From contig OX421964.1 of NCBI GenBank assembly GCA_949128115.1, forward strand, positions 13,974,892 through 14,038,891: 64,000 nucleotides of DNA. The letters are read 5' to 3'. The position numbers and the translations under genes were made by a program. The DNA comes from Anaspis maculata (taxonomy: Eukaryota; Arthropoda; Insecta; Coleoptera; Scraptiidae). Within the stretch, counting starts at the first letter, position 1. Each line of letters begins with the position of its first letter. Shown here piece after piece: positions 1 through 13,182 of the stretch. Below the pieces are notes generated by a model, which saw only the letters and a program-made list of their open reading frames with translations, ran no database searches and was not told the DNA's origin.

Positions 1-840
1 TTTTTCAAATGACACCCTATGGCTTGTGGGGGCTCGTTGGAAAGCTTGTCAAAAACTCTATTCAGATCTTCCATTGAAAATTAGATCCGACGCTTCACCA
101 TGAAGTTTTGAGGAACCCCAGTTTTACTTGACAGTCCGGAATAAAATTTATAATTTTTTCCATATTTATTTCGGAAAAAACGCTCGAACCGGTCGATTTC
201 TAAAAACGATAAGCCGTTTTTTCATGACACGTGTCATGTTCTACCGTCAACCCCCCAACCCCAAGCCACCATGAAGTTCCTCAAAACTTCATGGTGAAGC
301 GTCCGATCTAATTTTCAATGGTAGATTTGAATAGAGTTTTTGACAAGCTTTCCAACGAGCTCCCACAAGCCATAGGGTGCTATTTAAAAAAAATACTAAG
401 GGTAGCTTGGGGTTAGGGGGTTGACGGTAGAACATGACACGTGTCATGAAAAAACGGCTTACCGTTTTTAGAAATCGACCTGTTCGAGCGTTTTTTTCTG
501 GAAGAATATGGTAAGAAATTATAAATTTTGTTCCGGACTGTTAAGTAAAACTGGGGTTCCTCAAAACTTCATGGTGAAGCGTCCGATCTAATTTTCAATG
601 GTTGATCTGAATAGAGTTTTTGATTAGCTTTCCAACGAGCCCCCACAAGCCATAGGGTGCCATTTGAAAAAAAAATACTAAGGGTGGCTTGGGGTTAGGG
701 GGATGACGGTAGAATATGACACGTGTCATGAAAAGACGGCTTACCGTTTTCAGAAATCGACCTGTTCGAGCGTTTTTTCCGCAATAAATGTGGAAAAATA
801 TTATAAATTTTATTCCGGACTTTTGAATAACCCTGTATAA
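1..840. repeat. Three copies of a ~290 bp interspersed repeat, first copy inverted
   Basis: The same unit appears on the minus strand at about 1-272 and on the plus strand at about 275-552 and 553-839. Shared landmarks are TTCATGGTGAAGCGTCC, CACAAGCCATAGGGTG and GGCTTGGGGTTAGGGGG. Every copy carries the perfect 14 bp palindrome ATGACACGTGTCAT (about 224, 434 and 716), which has an E-box core CACGTG. The last copy ends in ACCCTGTATA, a sequence common at insect MITE ends. The first two copies form a head-to-head pair and the repeat runs off the left window edge. Short open frames inside it are not conserved and are not called. Confidence 0.8.
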
Positions 841-849
841 CAATAATTC

Positions 850-2640
850 AACGGACTAAATGATCACATTTTAAACAAGTAATATTTTTTCACGGTTTTT
901 GCATCTTCATACGTTAATGACACGTACAGTTTGAAACGTTAAAGCGATACGTTAAAACAACTTCAACTTTTTACCGAAAAGTTATCGAGCAATTGAGTAA
1001 AGTTGACAAATAACTACATTGAACGCTGTTACTTTCTATACTATGAGTATCGTCATTTCAACGTAACAATTCAACTGTGAAATAACGTTACATTTCGGGG
1101 AATTCAGCTGGATTTCAGCGTTTTTACTGACAAATTATTGAACAATTTAGTAACGTTGAAAAAAAAACTAAATTGAACAGGACTGCTGTTTTCGGAAATG
1201 TGAGTATCGTCATTTCAAAATCACAATTCAACTGTAAGATAACGTTATATTTCGGGGAAGTTTGCTGGAATTTACTGACGAATTATTGAACAATTTAGCA
1301 ACGTTGACAAAAACAAAACTACATTCAACAGGACTGTTGTTCTCAACACTGAGAGTATCGTCATTTCAACGTAATAATTTAACGGTAAGATAACGTTATT
1401 TCCGAGAAATTTTGCTAGATTTCAGCTTTTCTAACAAATTATTGAACAATTTAGTAACGTTGACAACTCGGTTGACAAAAAAACTACATGAACAGGACTG
1501 TTATTTTTTTTAACTGTAGGTACGTCATTTCAACGTAACAATTCAACTGTAAGATAACGTTATATTACGGGGAATTTTGCTAGATTTCAGCTTATTACAA
1601 ATTGACAAATTATTGAACACTTTAGTAACGTTGACAAAAAACTACGCTGGATAAGACTGTTGTTTTCTATACTGTAGGTATCGTCATTTCAACGTAATAA
1701 TTCAACTGCAAGATAACGTTATATTCCGGGAAATTTTGCTAGATTTCAGCTCTTCTGGCAAATTATTGAACAATTTAGTAACGTTGACAAAGAACTAAAC
1801 TGAACAGGACTGTTGTTTTCAAAACTGTTGAGTATCGTCATTTCAACGTAACAATTCAACTGTAAGATAACGTTATATTTCAGGGAAGTTTGCTAGATTT
1901 CAGCTTATCTACTGACAAATTATTGAACAATTTAGTACCGTTGACCAAAAAAAAAACTACATTGAACAGGACTGTTATTTTTTCTATACTGTAAGTACGT
2001 CATTTCAACGTAACAATTCAACTGTAAGATCACATTTATATTTCGGGGACTTTTGCTGGATTTCAGCTTTATTACTGTTGAATTATTGAACAATTCAGTG
2101 ACGTTGACAAAAAACTACACTGAATAAGACTGTTGTTTTCTATACTGTTAGTATCGTTATTTCAACGTAACAATTCAACTATAAGAAAACGTTATATTTC
2201 GGGGAATCTTGCTAGATTCCAGCTTTTCCACTGACATATTACTGACAATTTAGTAACGTTGACAAAACGCTACATTGAACAGGACTGTTGTTTTTATGCT
2301 GTGAGAATCGTCATTTCAACGTAACAAATTCAACTCTGAGATGACGTCATTTTTCAAAACAATTAGCTTTGAGACAACGAGAAATCAGCTATTTCGTTGC
2401 AACGTCATTTCAACGTATGCTCTAGACGTTCTTTTGATACGTTAAAACAACATCACAATTCAACTATTTCACTTACAAATTATACAAAAATTGAGTAACG
2501 TTGGCAAACAACAAAGATGTAACATTGAACAATACCGTCACTTTTTATCCTGTGTGTAACGTTATATCAACGTAACAATTCAACTATTTTAAAAATTTTC
2601 GGGCCACTTCGCCTTTGAACAACCAGAAACAACTGTCTTG
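850..2640. repeat. AACGT-rich tandem array, ~160 bp diverged units
   Basis: About nine or ten diverged units follow the pattern TTGAACAATTTAGTAACGTTGACAAA, 'aacaggactgttgtt', 'cgtcatttcaacgtaacaattcaactg', 'aagataacgttatatttcgggg', 'gctagatttcagc'. The spacing is roughly 155-170 bp. Each unit has several AACGT/ACGTT steps. No coding potential is visible. A continuation of the same unit reappears at 5112-5265, on the far side of the AGAAATC block. Confidence 0.85.
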
Positions 2641-2684
2641 TTGCAAATTTATTTCAACTTATGTACATACTTACCCTAGAAATC

Positions 2685-5125
2685 TCATACAAATCTTCAA
2701 AAATTTCCAGATATCCCGCAGAACTCTCGAGAAATGCATAGAAAATTTTGGGAATGCTCAGAAATACTTACAAGAACTTTCGGAAATACCGCAGAAATTT
2801 CCGAAAATCCATAGAAATCGTCAGAAAGTTTTTAGGGATCCCATACGGATTTTTCTTTTGTAACCTCATATCAACTTTTATTGTATAATATTATAGTTCA
2901 ATATACGAATATATCGTGAGGTATAAATATGATGGATACGAACCAAGGAAAAAATATGCTGAAAGATCCAGAAGTTCTGTAGAAGTCCCTAGAAATTCTT
3001 AAAAATCACGTAGAAATCCCTAAAAATCCCCAGAAATCTTGAAAAATCCCTTTCTATAGGGATCTATAGATCTTTAGAAGTTTTCCGAAATCTTGTAGAA
3101 ATATAAAATATTGTAGAAATCTTCAAAAATCTTTAGAAATTTCTCAAATTTTCGTTGGAATCTTGAGAAATCTCCAGGAATTTTTGAAAACCACTACGAA
3201 TTTCTTGGAAATTTCTAGAAATCCCTGAAAATCTTGCAGGAATATCCAGAAATCCCTAGAAAACCAAAACAAATTTTCAGAAATCCTATAGAACTTTTCA
3301 AAACTTCCTATAAATTCGCAAATATCTCCAGTAATTCCATGAAAATCTTTGAAAATTCCCATGAATCTTGTAGAATCCTCCAGAAATCCCCAAAGTGAGA
3401 AGTAATAAATAAAGAAATAGTCTCAGAAATCTTCAAAAATACCGTAGGAATCTTGGAAACACTAGAAATTCCATACAAATCTTCACTCTAGCCCATAGAT
3501 CTATTCAAATCTTCAAATTCCAGAACTGTATAGAAATTCTCATTAATCCTTGGAAATCCCTAGAAACCCCGTGGAAATCTTTAGAAAACCTTGAAAATCT
3601 TGAAAATCTCTGAAAATCTTTGAAAATTCCGCGAAAATATTCGGAAATCTCTAGAAATTCTGAATAAATCTTGAGGAATCCTAGATTTACCCGTAGAACT
3701 TTTTAGAAATTCCTTAGAATTTTTTCAGGAATCCTCAAAAATCTCGTAAACACCTTTGGGAATTATGTAAAGTTTTCAGAAATGCCTAGAAATTCTTCAA
3801 AAAATATCGTAGAATTCTTCTTCTTTGTTCTCATACAAATCTCCATAAATTCCTACAAATCCTGTGGAAATCTTGAGAAATTCATATAAAATTTTGAGCG
3901 TCCTCAAAACTCTCAAGAAATCCCTTCGAAATTACTCAGAAGCATTTTGGAGGTCCCTGGAAATCCCGTAGAAATCTGCAAGCATCAGATTTCCAGAAAT
4001 ACTGAGCAATTTATCTCATTCGATCATCAGGAATTCCTAGAGATCCCGCAGAAATCTTCAAAACTCAATAGAAATATCCTAGAGGTCTTCAAAAAATCTC
4101 GTAGGAATCTTCAGAAATTCTTGAAAATGAATTCAGTCGAATGAGGCAATAAAGTTGAAAGTTGAAAGAAAATCCTCAGAAATCTCGTAGAAATCTCTAG
4201 AAGCTTTCAAAAATCTTGTAGAAATATTCAGAAATCTGAAATAAACCGTGAAAGAAAATCTTCAGAAATCTCGAAGAATCTTGCTAGAGATTTTTAGAAC
4301 TCCCCAAAATTTCCTTAGGAATCCCTTAGAAATGTCTAGACATCTCTACAAGTCTTTCAAAATTACATAGAAATTTTGAAAACCCTAGCAATTTTATAGA
4401 AATCTACATTCATCGTATTTTCCGTAAAAATCTTGAACACAATAGAAATTACATACACATCTTCAATCTCATAACTCCCTACACATTTTCTGATATCCTT
4501 AGAAATCCCTTTATTGTAGAAATCTTCAGAATTCCCCAAATTCTGGAGATCGAAAATCAAAAATCCTCAGAAATCCAAAAAAACTAATCTACAGGGATTC
4601 CTAGAGATCCCGTGAGAATGTACAGAGATCCCTAGAAAGTTTCACAGGAATTCTCAGAAGTTTCGTGAATATCTTTGGTAATCCTGTAGAAATCTTCAGA
4701 AATTTTTCAAATAACTCGTAGGAATCTTTAGGAATCCCTGGAAATGTGATACAAATCTTTATGCATTCCTAGAAATCCTGTACAAATAATTGAGAAATCT
4801 ATAAAAAAAATTCGGGAATCCTCAACATTCTTCAAAAACTCCTACAAATTTTCCTAGAAATTTTTGGAAATCCTTGGCAATCTCGTAGAAATTTCTAAAG
4901 AATAGAAATTTTTAGAAATTAGAAATCTGCGAAATGCCATACGAATCGTTGAAAATCTTAGATATCCTGTGGAAATCCTAAAAAATCCTCAAAAGTTTTT
5001 GGAAACCTCGTAGAAATATCTAGAAATTCCATAGAAATCTCTAGATATTCCGCAGATTTTTTAAAATTGCTGAGAAATTCTCAAATCCTTGAATGTATCA
5101 GAAGTTTTTTCCTAATCGTAAAACG
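2685..5125. repeat. Degenerate AGAAATC minisatellite block, copy 1
   Basis: The block consists of short imperfect units around AGAAATCCCTAGAAATCTT at roughly 10-30 bp spacing, for about 2.4 kb. It is a diverged direct duplicate of 29015-31458: the order of the degenerate units matches along the block, including the unique landmark 'tattgtataatattatagttcaatata' (2877 here, 29215 there). The open frames inside (for example 2615-2863, 3144-3362, 3947-4144) arise from the period and composition of the repeat and do not look like genes. Confidence 0.85.
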
Positions 5126-5340
5126 TAGCCAAACAAGGATGTAACATTGAACAATATCGTTACTTTTTATCCTGTGTGTAACGTTATCTTAACGTAACAG
5201 TTCAACTATGTTATTTTTCGGGCCACCTCGCCTCTGATCTGAACAACAAGAAATCAGATGTCCTGACCTGACATGACCTGACATGAACTGACATGACCTG
5301 ACATGACGTACATGACGTACCATGACCTGACCAATATCAT
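5112..5340. repeat. Resumed AACGT array unit plus a TGACATGACC mini-array
   Basis: Positions 5112-5240 repeat the sequence found just before the AGAAATC block (2495-2625): 'gatgtaacattgaacaat', 'actttttatcctgtgtgtaacgtta', 'tcgggccac'. After this, 5262-5330 is a short tandem of CCTGACATGA-type units about 11 bp long. It includes two adjacent CCTGA pentamers, the complement of TCAGG. Confidence 0.7.
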
Positions 5341-5399
5341 TATCTCCTATTCTGCGTGTAGCGTTATTCCAACGTAACAATTTAACCATAATAAGGTGA

Positions 5400-7480
5400 T
5401 TTTCGCGACATTTTCTTTCTGGGACAACTAGAAATGAGCTATGGTCGTCCAGCCTGCCTCCTACGTTGTTTCAACGGGAATGTGTTTATTGGTAATTCTG
5501 AGAAGCACCCATAGTGACAAATGTCTGTCTATTTACTTGAATAATAATGCGCATAAGGTACAGGTATGAACTATTCAAAAGCGACTCGCAGGCACGTGCT
5601 GTTTTCCCCGAGAGGTCAATATCGTATCTGGTGCAAGTTTGCATAATTTCCGTTCCAGCTTAGTCTTTATTACCGAGCATAGGGAAATTGAAATTCAAAT
5701 ACCTAAATCCACGTGTGCCTCACCGATTTCATTATCTATACGTTGGAAAGCTTGGTAAACAGACAGCTTGATCCGGAAAAAATTGAAAAAATCTTTATCG
5801 AAATCTTCCCCGTACTCTTTTTGTGTGCAAATACAAACCTGAGAGAATTATTTTCGAATCCTCCGAGGCCACTTTGCTCGTGACTGCTAAACAAACTTTT
5901 CTTGCATAATATATTCTACCGTAAACCAAGAAAAAAAAAAGTGTTGTCACAGCAGACACAATACTTGCTGAATAAACAACAAATGTCCAACTTATCTAAA
6001 TTCAATATTGAATCAATTCAAAACAAACCAGAATAAGTACGACGTTCTACTGAATCGATATGTTTCCAATGCCCTAAGCAATTTTATTGAAAATCCAAAG
6101 ACAACAAAATTAATGTTGGGTATACTCAATTTTTTTTGCAAATTTTTGCAAATGCAGCCAGTATTCATGATAACAGGAAACGTTAAAAAACTGCCGTCGT
6201 AAAAAAAAATGCATTGTCATGAAGTAAAACTCAATAATGACCTGTAATAACCACAGAGGCACGTGTACAGTTTATTGTTTGTAAAAATTAGAAGTTATAT
6301 TACGCCTCCGCATACAAACAAAGGACTTGCTTGCTAAAACTGGGGCACACGCAGGGCAAGCACCCCTGGAATTCGGTCATGAAGAAGACCTCACTGTGTA
6401 GTGTGTACGCACCGAATCGATACTGCTGCCGGTTTGTCTAGCGAATGCCTGGAATGCCTGAATTCTGCCGCATCCGGACGAAGCTTATTTTCATGTCACG
6501 TCACATTTTCGTTTCGTTTTTCAGCCTGTAGCTCTTTATTCCTTTCTAGTTCCACTCAAGCTTTCCATTGAATTGCTAAAAGTGAACAGTATTATTTTAG
6601 TAACGAGTAAAGCTGAGTAAAATCTTCGTATTTCGCCAAAGCTCCGCGTTACATCTCACCGCTACAAAGTTAGCGTTAAGTTAAGTTATGTTCAATTTGC
6701 ACTATTCGAGGGTGTGGCCAAAATCGCTTCATTTACGTCACTTTCGCTGGCTCAGCAGCAACGGTCTTCAAACACCAAGTTATTAGGTGAAAAGAGCCAA
6801 TTTTCGAAGCTGGAAAATATTATCTTCGCTGGGACATTCTCGCAATGTTTTCTCGAGACCAACTCCATTGATGAGTGAGTTTAGTATCGTAATGATGGTC
6901 TTTTCACGGAAATAGACACGCACGAAAGCAATAACAGTATAGAAATGGGTTTGTTTTCGTGACGAGGCAATGGCACGCGTAAATTTTCAAGTCTGGAAGT
7001 TCTATAAAATAAATGACGAGCAAGAGAGAGAGAGAGTATGCGAAAAAAAAAACAACTTTGAATCCCCCGGAATGAAGTGATGGGAGGACCAATTTGTTTC
7101 GTCTTGGGGGTGGATTCGTAATGAAACAAGTTGAAGCGCCTCGTGTAGGGGTGAAGGCACAGAAAAAAAAACAGCACGAAATTTCCCGATCCCGAGGGGA
7201 TTGCCTTCGTTCCAAGCGTCATTAAAAATTCACGGCCGGTATTGTTATCGTGTGGATATAGCCATTAGAAAAAGAAAGCACCGTGAGTACGAGCCAATAA
7301 GTACGCTAAAGTAGGGATTGGGAATTAATTTTGCATTGAAAATGGGTTTTTGATTAAGAAGGCGATAAAGTTTTGTATTAAACCGGAGATAAACCGCCTT
7401 CGAATCCTTCGATCGATACCTATTAGGTAAATAGATTCAAATTTCTGTATTTTGACTTCAATTCACTTGGCCCAATGCAT
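5400..7480. other. Unannotated AT-rich sequence
   Basis: I see no recognisable gene. Short frames at 6008-6202 and two overlapping minus-strand frames at 6881-7222 have no familiar motif. The two overlapping frames span a short (GA)n and several poly-A runs, which argues against coding. The stretch 6340-6480 is less AT-rich than its surroundings but yields no open frame of note. A host UTR or short exon cannot be excluded. Confidence 0.4.
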
Positions 7481-10400
7481 TTCACAACAACAAATGCCGT
7501 TATCTTCAAGGAGAATAACGCTGAAATGACGTTACTTTTAGATATACAACGTGGAAATGACGTAAATTAGACGTAAACTGACGTCACCTCTCTGACGAAA
7601 TGCCTGAAAGCTCGGTTTTGCTGTTGGAAGGCATCGTCGAGTTGTTCAAATTCTTCTCAACCGAATTATGCCATTTGCCGACACTTCAAACAGACGACGT
7701 GTAAATAACGTCAATTAGACGTGACCTGGCACGATTTCTCTGATAAACCACTCAAAAGCTGAGCTTCTGGCCGTTCTATTTCCAAATAGAACACAAATGA
7801 TGTATCTTCAGAAAAAATGATGCTGAAATTACGTCACATGAACAACATAAAAATGACGTCAATTAGACGTGATTTGACCTCACCTCACTGATGGAATGCC
7901 CGGAAGCTCCGTTTTGCTATTGGAAAATATCGTCGAGTTCTTCCAATTCTACTCAACTAAAGCTATACCATTATTTGCCATTATTTATGAGCAAACAACG
8001 GGTAAATAACGTCAATTAGACGTGACCTGGCACGACGTTCTTGAAAAAGCACCCGGAAACTGAGCTTCCAACTTTAACGGTCCGACAACTAGTCGCTAAA
8101 ATCTATTCATCACAATTAACGTTACTTTCTGGCAAAACGTTGAATTTCCGTTATTTTCAGATAAACAATGGCGTCAATCAGAGACGAGAAAACAAAACTC
8201 AGATACGAAAGCTTCCGTTCAAAAATGATCCGTCGAGTGGTCGCTTCAAATGTACTTTTAACATACTTGGAGTTGGTATTTCCAAGTGGAAAGCCTGAAA
8301 TTGACGTTAACTTCTAGATTTATGCCGTGAAATAGACGTCTACTGGACGTGATTCGGCCACTTTGATCTGATTGAATAAACTGAGTTTTCGGCCTAGAGA
8401 GCATCGTTGAGCTATCGTTTGAATCTACTCGACACAATTCACGTTATTTCCCAGTAAACAACGTCGAAATTAAGTTAAAATCTGATATACAAAGTGGAAA
8501 TGTCGTCGAAATGACGGTGACATGACTTTAATCAGATGTGACCGTTTGGCGTGATTTCCTTCATCAAGTTCGCCGAGTTTTTCACTTGAAAATGCGCCAA
8601 GTACTGCAACTGAGTTAATTTATGATATTTAAAAAAAAGCGCGAAATTTTGGTCATTTTTAAATGAACAACGTGAAAATGACGTCGTTAGAAGTGATCAA
8701 GCAAGTGGACTTCTTAGATGAAATTCCCGGAAGCTTTGGTTTCAATAAACGACCGTCAAGTGGTCGCTTAAAATGTATTTGACTCAATTGAGCTTATTTT
8801 AGGGTGCAAAGCGAAGAAACTACATCATTCTCAGATAAAACAACGTAAAATATACGTTTACTGGACGTTATTCACCTATTTTTCTCTGGCAGGACGCCTA
8901 AAAACTAAATTTTTGACCTGTAGAGGATCGTCAAGTCTTCGCTCAAATCTACTGAGCACAATAACTTACGTTACTTTCACACTCGCTTCCACTAGAGAGA
9001 GTCATTCTCCGATATGCAACGTAGAATATACGTTTATTTGTCGTGATTCGCCCTTTTTTTTTCTCTGGAAGATGCCTGGAAGCTCAGCTTTCGAGCTAGA
9101 GGAGATTGTCTAGTCGTTCAAACCTACTCAACACAACTGACGTTATTTTTACTTATAAACGTGGAAATGACGTTATTCTTGAGTAGACAACGTGGACATA
9201 ACTCGGGAAATAACATCAATCAGACGTGACCTGGAGCAACTTGTGTGATAAAGCGCCAGAAAACTGGATTTTATATTTGAAGAGAATCGTCAAGTGGTCG
9301 TTTCTATCTACATAACAACTGGCGGTATTATTTTCTGGTGAAAATGTTGGAAAACCGTATTTTTTTCAGATATACAACGTAAAAATGACGTAAGCCAGAC
9401 GTGAGCATACACAATTTTTCCGAATAAATGAGAAGAAATGTTTGAATCAAGAGAATTGTCAAGATGTCGTTCAAATTACTTAACAATAATGATATCTCCG
9501 AACAAAAAAAAAGCGTTGGAACAAAGACGTTACTTTACACAACGTGAAAATTATGCCAATCAGACGTGACCTGGTACGATTTTTCTGCAAAGCTCAGTTT
9601 ACTACTTGGAGAGAATGGTAAAGCTGTCATTCAAACTACTCGATATTAATAACATCATTTCCAGCCAAAAAGACGTTTGAATGGCGTTTTTTCAAGATAA
9701 ACAACGTGAAATTTATGTCAGTTGAACTGGAACTTTTTCCCAGATAAAATGCCAAAGAAACGAGTTTTCGATCTGTGATAAAGTACGTCAAGTGGCCGAC
9801 ACAGCACAAATGACGTTATTTTCAGATGGACAACGTGAAAATGACGTCAATTACACGTTACCCGGAGCGACTTTGTCTGACGGAGTGCCTGAAAACTAAG
9901 TTTCAGCTTATAGAGGATCGTCAAGTTGTAGTTCAAAGATGCTTGATGGAATTGGTATCATTTTCCAGCTGACAACGTAGAAATGACGTCAATAGAACGT
10001 GATCCAGCATGATTTCTTTGATAAAAATAAAATGCCGGGAAGCTTAGTTTGCTCTTTCCATCAAGTTGTCACTGAAATCTACTGAACAAAATTGACGTAA
10101 TTTATATGTGAAAAGCATGGAAATAACGTTATTTTCAAGTACAAACCGTGAAAATTACGTCAATTGGACGTGAAAATTTTCTTCACCAATAAAATGCCAC
10201 ACAAATCAGTTTCCAACTTATTGTGAAGTGCGCCGAGTTGTCGATGATGCACAGAACATAAATGACATCATTTTCCAAGTATTTCCAAAGAGACAACGTA
10301 AAAATGACGTCAATCGGATGTTACCCGGAGCGATTTGTTCTGATACAATGACTGAAAACTCAGTTTTACCCTTGCAGAAGATCATCAAGTCATTGCTCGA

Positions 10401-12210
10401 GTTATCATTTGAATCTATTGAACAAAACTGACGTAATTCATAGGTGAAAAGCCTGAAAACGACGTTATTTTCAAGTAGACAACGTGAAAATTACGCCAAA
10501 TAGACGTGAACCTTTTCTTTCCACATGAAATACCTAAGAAATGAGTTTTTGACTTATTAACGAGTACGCCAAGTTGACGGTGAAATGCACAGCACAAATG
10601 ACATTTTTTTCAACTGGACAACGTGGAAATGACGTCAATCAGACGTTACCCGGAGCGATTTGTTCTGACAAAACGTCTGAAAGCTCAAGTTTTACTCTTA
10701 TAGAAGATCGTCAAAAGTTGTTGTTCAAATCTACTCAACAAAACTTACGCTATTTGTACGTGGAAAGCGTGAAAATGACATAATTTCCAAGTAGACAACG
10801 TAAAAATAACGTCAATTGAACGTGAACTTTTTTTCCAAATAAAGTGCCAAACAAATCAGTTATAGACTAATTAAAAAGTGCGCCAAATTGTCAACACAAA
10901 CGACGTTATTACAACGTAAAAATGCCATAAATGAGACGTTACCCGGAGTGATTGGTCTGATAGAATGCCTGAAAAATTAGTTTTGCCCTTAAAGAGAATT
11001 GCCAAGTTGTCGTTCAAATTAACTCAACTAAATTGACGTTATTCGTATGTGAAGGGCGTGAGACCGATGTTATTTTCTAGACAACGTGAAAATTACGTCA
11101 ATTAGACGTGAACTTTGACTTTTCAGATAAAATGCAAAACAAATCAACTTTCGACTCACTATAAGATACGCCAAGTTGTCGATGATGAATACTAGACGAA
11201 AGATGTTATTTTCATGCGGACAACGTCAAAATGACGTCATCTGGCGTTGCCCGGAGCGATTTCTTCTGACGGAATACCTGAAAATTCTGTTTTATTTTTA
11301 TAGAGATTCGTTAAATTGTGGTTTAAAACTGATCACTGTAGGTGGACAGTGTGAAAACGATGTTATTTTCTAGTAGACAAAGTTAAAATTACGTCAGATA
11401 AACGTGAATTTTTTTCTTCTCAGAAAAAATGCTAAAATAATTAGTTTCCAGCTTGTTATAAGTAGACCAAGTTGTCGATGATATACACAAAACAAATGGT
11501 GTTATTTTCAAATGGAAAACGTACAAACGACGTCAATCAGACGTCACCCGGAGCCATTTGTTGTGTCAGAATTCCTGAAAACGCCAGTTTTGTTTTTTAT
11601 ATAGGATTGTCAAAATGTTTGAATCTACTCAACAAAATTGATGTTACTTATAAGTGAAGAGCGTAGAAATGACGTTATTTTTGAGTAGACTACGTAATAA
11701 TTACGTCAATTAGACATAGAATTTCTCTTTCCAAATGCCTGAAAATCCAACTTTTTGCCACTGAGATGAGCCAAGTCACTAAGATGGCCAAGAAAGCTCA
11801 GTTGTATTCTCAAGGGTGATCGCCAAGTTATCGTTTGTTTCTGCTCAATACAAAAGACGTTACTTCTACACGGACAACGTGGAAATTACGTCAACTAGAC
11901 GAGACTTGGCGTAATTTCTGATCTCGTCTCTGATTAAATGCCCATAATCTGAATTATCGATTCATTATACAGAGATGACAAGTATTGTGTTATGCTCAAC
12001 ATTAATGACGTTATTTTCCAGTAGCCAACAACGTTAATTTATACGTCAGCCGACATTATTTTTGATAACATGCTGGAAATTTGAGTTTTCGACTAATTAC
12101 AGGGACGCCAGATTTTGGTTTACTCAACTCAATCATTTTCAAGTAGTCAACGTGGAAATAACGTAAATCAGACGTGATCCAGCATGATTCCTCCAAGTTT
12201 CCACCGCTAT
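7480..12210. repeat. ACGTCA-rich tandem array, ~150-170 bp diverged units
   Basis: About 4.7 kb of diverged repeats are built on 'caacgtggaaatgacgtcaat(t/c)agacgtgacctgg', 'gatttctctgataaaatgcctgaaa', 'tcgtcaagttgtcgttcaaatctactcaac', '(a/t)ttgacgttattt'. Adjacent 'agacgtga' landmarks fall near 7718, 7868 and 8017, and later near 9218, 9392 and 9562, giving ~150-175 bp spacing. Many units hold two to four ACGTCA or TGACGT hexamers. Small frames across the array (for example 10228-10431, 10574-10783, 11176-11373) look like translations of the same repeat, not genes. Confidence 0.85.
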
Positions 12211-12957
12211 ATACACGGCAACTAATCTACACTGTTTGTTTCACTTGAAATTTTCAATTTTTTTCACCTCGAATTGAGGCTGAAAATTGTAATGAAGCTC
12301 AATAAGGTTCAAAAAACGTTACCCGTGTGCTTTTGTATCGAAACGCTTTGACGGTTTAATCAGCGAAAAACGGCTAATAATAGCTGCCACCCCGGTTATC
12401 CCACCCGGCACCCCAATTGCTCCCGAGCGACAGAAACAAAATTAAAAGCCCGGGAAGAAAAATAATTAGGCATCAGGTTGACGGGCGGCAGTCAACGCAA
12501 AAACGAATTTAAAAAAAAAGCTCCCGATTGAAAAGCTGGAAGGCAAAAAATTAGCATCTCAAATTGAGATGTCCATACAGAATTTCGAAGTATAAATAAA
12601 CATGGATGTACATTTTTAGCACGGCAAGTATGAGGAAAAAACCGACGAATTGGAGTGGGCCTCCGGCAAAACGAAATGTGAAGAGGGCTTTTCTCGGTTT
12701 TTTATCAGAAGACTTCTTATTTTTTTTTATCAAAGCGCAAACTGGATCCGCACACACGCTACTTTTCCACCTTTCCCACGCAATTTCAGCACCAGAACCA
12801 GAAAGCTCTACTTTGGTATATTGCAACCAAAAGCATCAAGGGAGTAATAAAAGCAATGATACGTCTCCAGGTAATATAAGATCTCGTTCAGAGTAACAGG
12901 TGCGTGTGACATTATTTTTTATGAGTTCCATCCAAAAATGGGTGGAGAGGTACCATA
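12210..12957. other. Unannotated sequence before the MITE
   Basis: This stretch has overlapping frames on opposite strands at 12551-12896, none with a recognisable motif. Poly-A and poly-T runs are frequent. Nothing can be called as a gene. Confidence 0.35.
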
Positions 12958-13180
12958 GTACGTTCACTTCAAGTGCGATTCCAGTCGGCTTTTCTTGTTA
13001 AGCAGAGTAGGCTTGGGCTTGCGGCAGCTTTTTTATTTGGTGTCTTAGATTTCAGTCGCCTTGAGGGCGGCCAGACAGGCTCGACAGATACTCATCCCCA
13101 AGTTTTAGTCAAAAGCGTCGAAAAATCGAACTAAGTAACGTATCAATAAGTAACTACAAGCATAATTGAAGTGAACGTAC
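12958..13180. mobile_element. 223 bp MITE, Tc1/mariner type
   Basis: The element starts GTACGTTCACTTCAA and ends with the exact reverse complement, a perfect 15 bp terminal inverted repeat. It is flanked on both sides by TA (12956-12957 and 13181-13182), the target duplication typical of the Tc1/mariner superfamily. No ORF is present, so it would depend on a transposase supplied elsewhere. Confidence 0.8.
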
Positions 13181-13182
13181 TA

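Noticed and set aside
2615..4560. Several Phe/Ile/Arg-rich ORFs in the AGAAATC blocks (also 29519-30515, 60437-62061)
   Set aside because: They are translations of a short degenerate repeat in several frames and on both strands, and parallel ORFs appear simply because the DNA is duplicated.
5262..5330. Telomere-like tract
   Set aside because: Only two adjacent CCTGA units; the rest is an 11 bp TGACATGACC repeat.
6881..7222. Two overlapping ORFs of 103-113 aa on the minus strand
   Set aside because: They overlap in different frames, contain low-complexity runs from poly-A and (GA)n tracts, and show no domain.
10228..11657. Chain of ~65 aa ORFs with similar text
   Set aside because: They read successive units of the ACGTCA-rich array; similarity is DNA-level.
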